From NCBI GenBank assembly GCA_947630495.1, contig CANRHS010000006.1, forward strand, positions 1 through 33,350: a DNA stretch of 33,350 nucleotides. The letters are read 5' to 3'. The notes beneath the pieces were generated by a model. That model was given only the letters and a program-made list of their open reading frames with translations, searched no databases and was not told the origin of the DNA. Positions 1-7,204 of this stretch are shown here, piece by piece (the first letter of the stretch is position 1; every line of letters starts with the position of its first letter). Origin of the DNA: an uncultured Bacilli bacterium (lineage in GTDB: Bacteria; Bacillota_I; Bacilli_A; RF39; UBA660). The translations under genes were made by a program, and so were the position numbers.

Positions 1-672
1 AACTTAGAAATTATTAATTTAAATAATGATTATATTATTCTAAATCATTATTCAAATATTTATATATTATTTGATAAATATTATAATATATTCGGAGTAG
101 AAGATTTAAGTAATCTTCCTAAAGAAGAATTATCTATGAAAACATCACTTATCTATAATTATTATTTAAATACTCCAGATGGTGTTATTTCTCTTTTTAA
201 ATTTCCTTATCCATTTCAAAATTTTACTTTAAAAAATATAATAGATATAGGAAGTAATGTTGATATTATAGATTTAAATCTTAATCTTACTTCAATAACT
301 AATGAAGAAGATAAAATTAATTACAAACGAGAAATAGGAATATTTTCTTATCTTAAGTTTTTAAGTATAGAAATCAATAATTATTTTATTAATTCTTATA
401 AAATGAAATTATTAAATTTAAACCTTCCTAATATATATTTATATGTTATGTCTTTAATTAATAAAGTAAATAGTAATACTAATTATAAAGATATTCTAAG
501 TAATATTGGAGAAAGTATTGATAATAATAGATTAAGTTATCTATTATATAATATTAGTAATTTACTAATAGAAGAAAGTAAAAATAATAATAATGATTTA
601 GATATCTTAGCTAATTCTTTATTAAAGAAAGATACTAATAAATCATTAAAAAAGATGCCAAAAATTTCTTAA
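1..672 (+). CDS. Hypothetical protein, 5'-truncated by window edge
   Basis: Frame 1 is open from the first base and stops at TAA 670-672, so the tracked start at 136 is probably internal and the true start lies outside the window. I do not recognise the family. The visible protein is rich in Asn, Ile, Leu, Tyr and Lys, looks mostly helical, and has no signal peptide, membrane segment or catalytic motif that I can see. The extreme Asn/Ile bias follows the base composition. It is followed within 20 bases by a promoter for the next operon, so it is probably the last gene of an upstream unit. No convincing terminator separates them. Function unknown. Confidence 0.6.
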   Translation, partial: NLEIINLNNDYIILNHYSNIYILFDKYYNIFGVEDLSNLPKEELSMKTSLIYNYYLNTPDGVISLFKFPYPFQNFTLKNIIDIGSNVDIIDLNLNLTSITNEEDKINYKREIGIFSYLKFLSIEINNYFINSYKMKLLNLNLPNIYLYVMSLINKVNSNTNYKDILSNIGESIDNNRLSYLLYNISNLLIEESKNNNNDLDILANSLLKKDTNKSLKKMPKIS

Positions 673-690
673 AAAATATTAAAAATTTAC

Positions 691-719
691 TTGACAAATT
701 GGGACTTTTAGATTATTAT
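691..719 (+). promoter_or_regulatory. Sigma-A promoter of the leader / RNA-modification operon
   Basis: TTGACA (691-696), a 17-base spacer and TATTAT (714-719): a perfect -35 and a near-consensus -10. Transcription should begin near 726, just before the first leader hairpin and about 130 bases upstream of the first likely start codon. Confidence 0.8.
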
Positions 720-725
720 AGTAAT

Positions 726-844
726 CACCAATTCGGATTTTAGGCGAATTGGTCGCTAGTATCACACTAGCCAACCCCTTTTTATTCTTTTTAAGGGAGT
801 GTCCACAGGGGGTGGCACTCCTTTTTAGTTTATTTAAAGGGGTT
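726..844 (+). promoter_or_regulatory. Structured 5' leader, candidate cis-regulatory RNA
   Basis: Between the promoter and the first start codon lie three consecutive stems. The first is ACCAATTCG/CGAATTGGT (727-735 with 745-753). The second is GCTAGT/ACTAGC (755-760 with 766-771). The third is a terminator hairpin (793-826). In addition AACCCCTTT (773-781) is perfectly complementary to AAAGGGGTT (836-844), which lies just before the start region, so a long-range stem could enclose the terminator or hide the ribosome binding site. This layout is typical of attenuators and riboswitches. I could not match it to a known class. A separate short non-coding RNA ending at the terminator is the alternative. 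Confidence 0.6.
793..826 (+). terminator. Intrinsic terminator inside the leader
   Basis: GGAGTG-T-CCAC, loop AGGGG, GTGG-CACTCC gives a 10-bp stem with one bulged T, extended by AAG/TTT pairs and followed by T5 (822-826). It sits upstream of the operon's first gene, so it would act as an attenuator unless it ends a separate small RNA. Confidence 0.75.
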
Positions 845-856
845 ATGGGGGTTAAT

Positions 857-1795
857 ATGACACATGAAGATATTAAATTAATTGATAAATTAATAAAACT
901 ATCTTTAACTATTTTAACTACTACTAAAGATTTAGTTACTAAAGATTATAAAACTACTTTAAAGAAATTAAATAGTCTTATATCTTTTGAAAATGAATTT
1001 TATCAATCTATTAATTTTAATAATATATTAGATTATTTAAAATATCTAGATGGTATAAGTGATGCTAATATTTTAACGGATTATGAATTAGTTATAGATG
1101 GAAAAGATATTGATTTAGCTAAAAGAAGAATTATAAATAAGTTAAAATATTTACATAAAGAAAAAACTATTATTACTTATCAAGAATCTTATAATAATAT
1201 AGAAGCTAAAGTACCAATAGATTCTAAGTTTTATTTAAATAAATCTTTAAAAGAAGATTTTATTAATATCTTTATCTTTAAATTAGAAGAATTAATTAAT
1301 AATTCTAAATATAATCTATATAAAGATAAATTATTAGAAATAAAATATTTAATTAGTTATTTAAACCCTAGTTTAAATATAATAAATAATTCTAAAGATA
1401 AATTATATTTAAATTCTAAATCTTTATCTTCAATATTAAATATAGATAAATATTATTATAAATATTTAAATAGTTATTTACAAAAAGAATTTATTTATAA
1501 TATTAAACCATCTTTAATATCTATTCTTTTAACTAATAATTTAGATTATAATAATTATAATGAAATAATAAGAATATTAATTAATATTACTTTAATTAAA
1601 TCTTATTTAGTATTTAAAAATAATAAAAATATTACTATTAATTTAAATTTTCATGATATAATTAGATTGTATAATAAAAATAATACAAGAAGTATTACTA
1701 TTTTAGAAAGTATTCTAAGTAATAAGCATGATACTAATATAGTAATGCAAGAATTAAGAGGGATATATGAATATGAAAGTAGTAAAGGATTTTAA
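857..1795 (+). CDS. Hypothetical protein, first gene of RNA-modification operon
   Basis: The ORF track starts at 749, but that start lies inside the leader hairpins. I prefer ATG 857, preceded by GGGGG with a 5-base gap, giving 312 aa beginning MTHEDIKLID. The family is not recognised. The protein is mostly helical, rich in Asn/Ile/Leu/Lys, with no signal peptide or transmembrane segment. Its last 29 bases overlap the downstream methyltransferase gene, so the two are probably translationally coupled. Position in the operon suggests a link with RNA modification, but nothing in the sequence shows this. Confidence 0.6.
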   Translation: MTHEDIKLIDKLIKLSLTILTTTKDLVTKDYKTTLKKLNSLISFENEFYQSINFNNILDYLKYLDGISDANILTDYELVIDGKDIDLAKRRIINKLKYLHKEKTIITYQESYNNIEAKVPIDSKFYLNKSLKEDFINIFIFKLEELINNSKYNLYKDKLLEIKYLISYLNPSLNIINNSKDKLYLNSKSLSSILNIDKYYYKYLNSYLQKEFIYNIKPSLISILLTNNLDYNNYNEIIRILINITLIKSYLVFKNNKNITINLNFHDIIRLYNKNNTRSITILESILSNKHDTNIVMQELRGIYEYESSKGF

Positions 1796-2618
1796 AGATT
1801 ATGAGATAATTGATGCTAGTTTAGGCATGAAGTATGAAAGATGGGGTAATGTTTATTTATTAAGACCAGACCCTTTAGTTATGTGGGATAGTAAATTAGA
1901 AACAAGTAAGTTAGATGCTATTTACCATCGTAGTAATAAAGGTGGTGGATACTGGGAAAATAAAAGGAATATTAATACCTTTAATGTTAGTTATAAAGAT
2001 TTAAAGTTTAATTTAAAGCAAATGGGTTTTAAACATACAGGTTTATTTCCAGAACAAGCTATTAACTGGGACTTTTTAAGAAGTAAAATTAAAGATAAAA
2101 AGGATGTTAAAGTTTTAAATTTATTTGCTTATACGGGGGCTATGTCAGTTGCTGCTTTAAAAGAAGGAGCGAGTGTTGTTCATGTTGATTCATCAAGGGG
2201 AATGATTGAATGGGCTAAAGAGAATGTTAAATTAAATAATTTGGAAGATAGACCCATCAGATTTTTAGTAGATGACTGCATAAAGTTTGTTAAAAGAGAA
2301 ATTAGACGTGGTAATAATTATGATGTAATCGTGATGGATCCACCTAGTTATGGAAAAGGTGCAAATGGAGAAATCTGGTCTCTTGAAAAGGATTTATTTA
2401 ATTTAATCAATCTCTGTCAAGAATTGTTATCAGATACTCCTATTCTATTCATGGTTAATTCTTATTCAGGATTATCACCTCAAGTTTTAGAAAATATTTT
2501 AAAACTAACTAATAAAAATAAAAATGTAAATATTTATTCTTATGAAATAGGACTTCCAATTACTAAGAATGATTTAGTACTTCCATGTGGTATAACGGGA
2601 GTAATTGAATATGAATAA
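1767..2618 (+). CDS. Class I SAM-dependent RNA methyltransferase (RlmI-like, COG1092)
   Basis: Predicted to transfer a methyl group from S-adenosylmethionine to RNA, most likely cytosine C5 of 23S rRNA. Visible motifs are the SAM-binding segment VLNLFAYTGAMSVAALKEGA (motif I), then VHVDSS, and the catalytic motif VMDPPSYGKG (motif IV). At 283 aa it is shorter than full RlmI because it appears to lack the N-terminal PUA domain, as in several Firmicutes relatives. The start could be ATG 1767 or ATG 1773; AGAGGG at about 1757-1762 favours 1767. It overlaps the previous gene and ends inside the start region of the pseudouridine synthase gene, making a compact RNA-modification operon. The exact rRNA target cannot be read from the sequence. 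Confidence 0.85.
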   Translation: MNMKVVKDFKDYEIIDASLGMKYERWGNVYLLRPDPLVMWDSKLETSKLDAIYHRSNKGGGYWENKRNINTFNVSYKDLKFNLKQMGFKHTGLFPEQAINWDFLRSKIKDKKDVKVLNLFAYTGAMSVAALKEGASVVHVDSSRGMIEWAKENVKLNNLEDRPIRFLVDDCIKFVKREIRRGNNYDVIVMDPPSYGKGANGEIWSLEKDLFNLINLCQELLSDTPILFMVNSYSGLSPQVLENILKLTNKNKNVNIYSYEIGLPITKNDLVLPCGITGVIEYE

Positions 2619-3273
2619 TTTAAATATTTTATATGAAGATAATCATCTAATAGTTGTTATTAAGCCAAAAGATATTTTAAGTCAAGCGGATATTACTAAT
2701 CAAGAAGATATGCTTACTATCTTAAAAGACTATATTAAAAATAAATATAATAAACCTGGTAATGTTTATCTTGGTTTAGTTCATAGACTAGATAAGAAAA
2801 CAAGTGGTATCATGGTTTTTGCTAGAACTTCCAAAGCTGCTAAGAGATTACAAGAATCAATTAAGAATAAAACTTTTAAGAAAACTTATTTAGCAGTAGT
2901 TCATGGAAAAGTTCCAAATGAAGGTACTTACATAGATTACCTAGAAAAGCAAGGAACAAGAAGCGTTATTTCAACTAAAGAAAAAGGAAAGTATGCAGAA
3001 CTTGATTTTAAAAGATTAGATTATAATGCAAAAGAAAATTTATCTTTAGTAGAAATAAATTTAAAAACAGGTCGTAATCATCAAATAAGACTTCAGTTTG
3101 CAAGTAGAAACTTTCCTTTATATGGTGATGATAAATATGGTAATGACCAAAATAAAACTTTAGGTCTATTTGCATATAAATTAGAATTTCCTCATCCAAC
3201 TACTAAAGAGATATTATCTTTTAAATCTATTCCAGATTATGAACCATTTAAAAACTTCAAGATTAAGCCTTGA
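2611..3273 (+). CDS. RluA-family pseudouridine synthase
   Basis: Isomerises uridine to pseudouridine in rRNA or tRNA. The family hallmark HRLDKKTSG with its catalytic Asp is present, as are the N-terminal ILYEDNHLIVVIKP and the C-terminal GRNHQIRLQFA. The length of about 221 aa is on the short side for RluA/RluD members, and no S4 domain is present. The track start at 2605 is a TTG. ATG 2611 is preferred because GGGAG at 2597-2601 lies 9 bases upstream. The start overlaps the end of the methyltransferase gene by 8 bases. It ends in a bidirectional terminator shared with folD. The specific target (RluC/D/TruC-like) is not assignable by eye. Confidence 0.9.
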   Translation: MNNLNILYEDNHLIVVIKPKDILSQADITNQEDMLTILKDYIKNKYNKPGNVYLGLVHRLDKKTSGIMVFARTSKAAKRLQESIKNKTFKKTYLAVVHGKVPNEGTYIDYLEKQGTRSVISTKEKGKYAELDFKRLDYNAKENLSLVEINLKTGRNHQIRLQFASRNFPLYGDDKYGNDQNKTLGLFAYKLEFPHPTTKEILSFKSIPDYEPFKNFKIKP

Positions 3274-3279
3274 AGTTTT
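3251..3279. terminator. Bidirectional intrinsic terminator between rluA-like gene and folD
   Basis: AAAACTTCAAG (3251-3261) and CTTGAAGTTTT (3269-3279) form a perfect 11-bp stem with a 7-base loop. The flanking A and T runs give U-tracts in both directions. The stem contains the stop codon of the upstream gene and touches that of folD. Confidence 0.85.
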
Positions 3280-4099
3280 ATTTACCTGCTTCATAAACAT
3301 TTTCCATTAAACTAATAACGGTCATTGGTCCAACTCCTCCAGGAACAGGAGTCATTAAACTAGCTTTATCTATGCAAGCAGCATCAACATCTCCATATAA
3401 TTTACCGTCTACTCTATTGATACCAACATCAATGATAATAGCATTATCTTTAACCATATCTTTAGTTATTAAACCTTTCTTGCCTACAGCAACGATTAAA
3501 ATATCAGCTTCCCTTGTATAAGATTTTAAATCTTTAGTTTTCGAATGACACAAAGTAACTGTTGCATTTCTATGAAGTAATAAATGGAAAAGTGGAAGAC
3601 CTACTAATTCACTTCTACCTACAATTACTATTCTCTTACCAATAACATCAATCTTATAAGAATCAAGTAAAGTCATTACTCCTTTAGGAGTACAAGGTAT
3701 TAAAGAATGTTCATTTTTAACTAACTTTAATAAACTATTATTAGTAAGACCATCTACATCTTTTAAAGAAGAAACGCTATTTAAGACCTTATCTTTATCT
3801 ATATTACTAGGAAGTGGTAGTTGAACTATTATTCCCGTTATACTAGAGTCTTTGTTTAATTCTTCTATTTCTTTGATCAAATCAGAGGTTGTAATAACAT
3901 CAAAGTGTAAGTTTTTAAAATTATAGCCAACTTCTTGAGCCATCTTTTCTTTTTGCCCTACATAAACTTTACTTGCTGGATTATCACCTACACTTATTAC
4001 TACTAAAGTTAACTTAGAAGATAACTTAGCAATCTTTTCTTTTAATAATTCCTTTCTTTCTAAACTAATCTTTTTACCATCAATTATTTTTTCATTCAT
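3278..4099 (-). CDS. folD: Bifunctional methylenetetrahydrofolate dehydrogenase / cyclohydrolase FolD
   Basis: Interconverts 5,10-methylene-, 5,10-methenyl- and 10-formyl-tetrahydrofolate in one-carbon metabolism, using NAD(P). Recognisable motifs are YVGQKEKMAQEVG with the catalytic Tyr and Lys, GIIVQLPLPSNID, KDVDGLT, the nucleotide-binding VGRSELVGLP, and the C-terminal signature PGGVGPMTVISLMEN. Length 273 aa fits the family (about 280-290). Its start overlaps the end of the metalloprotease gene by 8 bases, so the two are co-transcribed, with folD second. Confidence 0.96.
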   Translation of the reverse strand: MNEKIIDGKKISLERKELLKEKIAKLSSKLTLVVISVGDNPASKVYVGQKEKMAQEVGYNFKNLHFDVITTSDLIKEIEELNKDSSITGIIVQLPLPSNIDKDKVLNSVSSLKDVDGLTNNSLLKLVKNEHSLIPCTPKGVMTLLDSYKIDVIGKRIVIVGRSELVGLPLFHLLLHRNATVTLCHSKTKDLKSYTREADILIVAVGKKGLITKDMVKDNAIIIDVGINRVDGKLYGDVDAACIDKASLMTPVPGGVGPMTVISLMENVYEAGK

Positions 4100-4733
4100 A
4101 ATTACGCATTTCCTTTCTTAATAATTTATAATTTGGGATTATCTTCTCAACTAAACTCCAAAAACTCTTAGAGTGATCAGGATAAACTAAATGAGATAAT
4201 TCATGAGCTATTACATAATCTAAATATTTTATATCTTTTTTTATTAATTCTAAATTTAAAGTAACTCTTTTAGTTCTAACATTACATACTCCCCATCTTG
4301 TTTTCATACTTCTAATTGTTAAACTTGGATAAGGAATAGAAGTTGGAAAAATATTATAAATCTTATCTAATTCTTCTTGAAAGATAACTTTAGCTTGTTT
4401 TAATAACCATTTATTTATATCATAATCCTTATTTATTAAAAGTCTTGTTTCTCTTAAGATAGCGTCTTTTGTATTTAAATAAACGATATCATACTTCTTC
4501 CCTAGATACGTGAATGTTTCTTCTTGTTCTTTTCTTCTTGATTGTCTCTCGTACATTCTAATAATTGCTTTCTTATTATCTTCAATTAACTTTAATATTT
4601 CCTTATCTTTTGTATAATAATTAGTTGTAACATAGATATTTAAATCATCATTTACTCTTAAATAAGTATTTTTATTAGTTTTCTTTCTAACTATTATTAC
4701 TTCAAATTCTTGATTATCTATAACTACTTTCAT
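4092..4733 (-). CDS. YgjP-like (DUF45) metallopeptidase-domain protein
   Basis: The zinc motif HELSHLVYPDHSKSFW combines HExxH with a downstream His, and the preceding MKTRWGVCN is a typical YgjP/DUF45 signature. Such proteins resemble zinc metallopeptidases of the M48/SprT type. Their physiological substrate is poorly known. The start was moved from 4739 to ATG 4733 because AAAGGG then has a 6-base spacer, leaving 213 aa. No signal peptide or membrane segment, so cytoplasmic. It lies upstream of and overlaps folD; the pairing gives no clear functional clue. Confidence 0.85.
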   Translation of the reverse strand: MKVVIDNQEFEVIIVRKKTNKNTYLRVNDDLNIYVTTNYYTKDKEILKLIEDNKKAIIRMYERQSRRKEQEETFTYLGKKYDIVYLNTKDAILRETRLLINKDYDINKWLLKQAKVIFQEELDKIYNIFPTSIPYPSLTIRSMKTRWGVCNVRTKRVTLNLELIKKDIKYLDYVIAHELSHLVYPDHSKSFWSLVEKIIPNYKLLRKEMRNYE

Positions 4734-4762
4734 ATCCATCCCTTTTAATTATAACATGAAAA

Positions 4763-4787
4763 GAAAAAAACAGGTAGAAAAACCTGT
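4763..4787 (-). terminator. Terminator of the surface-protein gene
   Basis: On the - strand ACAGGT, loop TTTTCT, ACCTGT is followed by seven T residues. It starts directly after the stop codon of the gene at 4788-6047. Confidence 0.85.
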
Positions 4788-6047
4788 CTATTTTACACAT
4801 TTTGTTCGATATCTATATTGGGTAATTTCACTTCCATCTAATTTTTGATATCCATCTGGCATATTACTTTCTAAGATATAATCTGTATAAATTAATTTTT
4901 TATCAATTGTTCTTGATTTATAATATGTAACATTTTTAGTTTCTGTAATCGTATCACGATATTTATAATATTTAACTGTTTTATATTTAGTAACATTATC
5001 ACATACTTGTTTTTGATAAGTACAAGTAACTTTTCCAATTCCTTTCGTTGTACATTTTAAAGCATTGTTATCCCAAGAAGTTCTATTAACTGTATAAGTT
5101 TCAGTACTACAACTCTTTGTAGAGTATGGTTCACTTTCACTCTTAGTTTTAATTTCTCGTCCTTCTTTTGATTTAGGTTTTTTAGTTGAATATTTACTCC
5201 AATCAGTTGTAGTTGTTATTTCAGTATCTCTATTTGTAACAGCAACTTCTAACTTATCATTTCCTGTAATTACTTCCGTTGTTTCAGGACTCCATTCTCC
5301 ATATACAATTTCTTCTTTATATCCTTTAACTAAAACTCTAGATTCTACTTCTAAATTTGGATCGCTTTTAATTTCGGTTGTCCATTCTCCAAATTCTTGA
5401 CATACAGGTACTGTTGGTACAGTAGTTGATTCATTATTTTCTGAATTATTATTACTATTATCATTGTTATCATTACTATCTGCTGGTTCTTCTTCATCTT
5501 CAGAAATATAATTTTCTCCATTACAAGTTAAACAATTAAAATCTAAATCATAATAATAAACTCTTTTTTCTTCATTACTAGGACAATTTAAATATATTTC
5601 TAACATGTAATCATTACTATTCTTAGTCATACTAATATATGATGTATTATAACCACATACTTTAGAATCATAATCTAATACTTCTGTAATTAATTTTTCA
5701 TCTATTAAACTTTTAACATTAATAGTTTTAGTTTCCCCTTTTTCAGTAGGAAGATTACCATCTATAAAGAAATATTTAATAGCAGTTTCTCTTAAAATAT
5801 CAATATTACTATCAAATACTAAACCACTATCAACTTTATTTTCTTCTTTCTTATCTTCTTTCTTAAAATTATTTTTTAAACTAAAGAATAAGAATATTAA
5901 TAAAGCAACTATTAATAAAATTAATATTATTTTTAATATTAAATTTTTATTAGAAAATGGTTTTCTTGGTTCTCCTTCTCCATTCTCATCATTTTCAACT
6001 TCATCTAAGTAAGCATCATAATCAAATTCATTTTCCTCAGTATACAT
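4788..6047 (-). CDS. Membrane-anchored extracellular protein of unknown function
   Basis: 419 aa. The N-terminal ~30 residues are acidic and cytoplasmic, and one hydrophobic helix (about residues 34-57) anchors the protein. The rest is extracellular. After it come a globular part with several Cys (including FNCLTC), an Asp/Asn/Ser-rich linker around residues 185-210, and a Lys/Tyr/Thr-rich C-terminal region with about six further Cys that could form disulfides. No enzyme motif is visible. The start is supported by a GGGGGG-containing ribosome binding site (6054-6059), and the gene has its own perfect promoter and terminator, so it is monocistronic. A lineage-specific surface protein is my best description. 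Confidence 0.75.
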   Translation of the reverse strand: MYTEENEFDYDAYLDEVENDENGEGEPRKPFSNKNLILKIILILLIVALLIFLFFSLKNNFKKEDKKEENKVDSGLVFDSNIDILRETAIKYFFIDGNLPTEKGETKTINVKSLIDEKLITEVLDYDSKVCGYNTSYISMTKNSNDYMLEIYLNCPSNEEKRVYYYDLDFNCLTCNGENYISEDEEEPADSNDNNDNSNNNSENNESTTVPTVPVCQEFGEWTTEIKSDPNLEVESRVLVKGYKEEIVYGEWSPETTEVITGNDKLEVAVTNRDTEITTTTDWSKYSTKKPKSKEGREIKTKSESEPYSTKSCSTETYTVNRTSWDNNALKCTTKGIGKVTCTYQKQVCDNVTKYKTVKYYKYRDTITETKNVTYYKSRTIDKKLIYTDYILESNMPDGYQKLDGSEITQYRYRTKCVK

Positions 6048-6074
6048 ATACTTTCCCCCCTAAAAACTGCCTAT

Positions 6075-6103
6075 ATTATACTATAATTATTCATAAATGT
6101 CAA
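6075..6103 (-). promoter_or_regulatory. Consensus sigma-A promoter of the surface-protein gene
   Basis: On the - strand TTGACA (6098-6103), 17 bases, TATAAT (6075-6080): a perfect consensus promoter about 28 bases from the start codon, which predicts strong expression. Confidence 0.88.
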
Positions 6104-6120
6104 ATAATTTTTTAAAAGCA

Positions 6121-6145
6121 CTAAAAAAATAGGATTAATCCTATT
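6121..6145 (-). terminator. Terminator of the first Rpn gene
   Basis: On the - strand AATAGGA, loop TTAA, TCCTATT is followed by a T-run. It lies just after the stop of the Rpn gene at 6159. Confidence 0.8.
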
Positions 6146-6158
6146 ACTTTTAGTTAGT

Positions 6159-6365
6159 TTAAGCAACTTTTGATTTGCCTGATTCTATGATTTCAAGTAC
6201 TTCAGAAACTGGTATTTCAACGACCTTAGCAATCATTTCAATGGGAACACCATTGGCATTTAAATTTGCTATTATTTGTTTTCTTGCTCTAATTATTCCA
6301 ATAGTATATCCTCCCATATAAGAATCTGCTGCTCTTGTATTCTCTTCTAATTCCTTAGTCCACAT
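6159..6365 (-). CDS. Candidate internal short Rpn product (C-terminal domain only)
   Basis: In frame with the Rpn gene, codon 224 is ATG, preceded by AAGGAGG (6371-6377) with a 5-base gap, far better than any site for the full-length start. It would give a 68-aa protein starting MWTKELEENTRAADS, consisting of the tail domain. The AAG AAG GAG GAG codons that create the site are unusual here, since AAA and GAA dominate. In E. coli Rpn proteins an internal start yields a short C-terminal protein that blocks the full-length toxic nuclease (established knowledge). Applying that here is inference. Confidence 0.6.
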   Translation of the reverse strand: MWTKELEENTRAADSYMGGYTIGIIRARKQIIANLNANGVPIEMIAKVVEIPVSEVLEIIESGKSKVA

Positions 6366-7034
6366 ATTCTCCTCCTTCTTAGATAGTTCCACTATCTTAC
6401 TATAATAATCTTCTAGTAAGGGTTCATTCTTTACAATACTCTTCAATTCATCTTCATCATCAATTGTTAGTAATTTATAAAGTTTTTCTCCATCTGTAAC
6501 ATCATTGTAGCAAGTATTTTTGTATTTGTCAAGATTGACATGCTCAATTTCGAATAAATTTTTATTTTTTAAAGCATTAGCTGGTATATTAATAATCTCA
6601 CGTGGTGCTACTACTTCTTTTAATTCATCAGTTGAAAACCAATTTAAACTTATAAGACAAAAAGTATTAATATATTTATAATAACCAACTTTTTTTAATT
6701 CCTCTTCGCTTATAGTTTTCTTATTTTTCTTCTTATATTTATTCAAACAAATTATTGATAAATAAATCGTATTTCGTATATAATTACCATCACTATTGTT
6801 ATTCATTTCTATTATGAATTCATATTCTTCATAATAGAAATGAAAGTCAACTGTTTTTCTAGCATCATAAACATTTATCCGTTCTAGTTTAGTATCATCA
6901 ACAAATACTTTTCCATGAACATCAGAATAAGTAAGATTAAGTCTCTTCATAACAATCCATTCAATAAAATTTAGATTATTTCTACTGAATAAATCATTGA
7001 AATCAGAATCAGTTCTTACTTTTCGAAGTTTCAT
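6159..7034 (-). CDS. Rpn-family recombination-promoting nuclease / PD-(D/E)XK transposase-like protein
   Basis: 291 aa, the usual size for the Rpn/YhgA-like family, whose members are PD-(D/E)XK nucleases linked to DNA cleavage, recombination and, in E. coli, phage defence. The nuclease core is visible as KTVDFHFYYEEYEFIIEMN: an Asp, then a strand ending E-M-N where most relatives have E-x-Q. The C-terminus from about residue 224 is a separate small helical domain (IIANLNANGVPIEMIAKVVE), typical of the family tail. A strong ribosome binding site precedes Met224 (see the internal ORF). The promoter's -10 ends only 9 bases before the ATG, so the full-length mRNA is probably nearly leaderless. 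A second Rpn gene lies at 27350. Confidence 0.85.
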   Translation of the reverse strand: MKLRKVRTDSDFNDLFSRNNLNFIEWIVMKRLNLTYSDVHGKVFVDDTKLERINVYDARKTVDFHFYYEEYEFIIEMNNNSDGNYIRNTIYLSIICLNKYKKKNKKTISEEELKKVGYYKYINTFCLISLNWFSTDELKEVVAPREIINIPANALKNKNLFEIEHVNLDKYKNTCYNDVTDGEKLYKLLTIDDEDELKSIVKNEPLLEDYYSKIVELSKKEENMWTKELEENTRAADSYMGGYTIGIIRARKQIIANLNANGVPIEMIAKVVEIPVSEVLEIIESGKSKVA

Positions 7035-7043
7035 TCTAAATTA

Positions 7044-7072
7044 ACTATAAAGGATAAATTAAAATTTGTCAA
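7044..7072 (-). promoter_or_regulatory. Sigma-A promoter of the first Rpn gene, nearly leaderless
   Basis: On the - strand TTGACA (7067-7072), 17 bases, TATAGT (7044-7049). Only nine bases separate the -10 from the ATG at 7034, so transcription should start within about 3 bases of the start codon. No ribosome binding site can fit. Confidence 0.75.
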
Positions 7073-7152
7073 AAATGCTAGATTTTGAAATTCTATGAAA
7101 ATTTTCTGAAATCTCGAAATTCCCCTTAGAGCAAATTCCAGGTTTTCAAGAA

Positions 7153-7186
7153 AAAAATCAGCAATTTTAGAAATTCCCCGATTTTT
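7153..7186 (-). terminator. Probable terminator of ttcA-like gene
   Basis: On the - strand AAAAATC and GATTTTT (plus coordinates 7180-7186 and 7153-7159) form a 7-bp stem enclosing a weaker AATTT/AAATT pairing. A T-run follows. The A/T-rich stem makes this less certain than other terminators here. Confidence 0.5.
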
Positions 7187-7204
7187 GATTGACGAAATTT
7201 TACA

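Noticed and set aside
801-821. GGGTGGCAC-like string suggesting a T-box riboswitch
   Set aside because: The leader is only about 110 bases, lacks a stem I and specifier loop, and the downstream genes are not tRNA synthetases or amino-acid genes.
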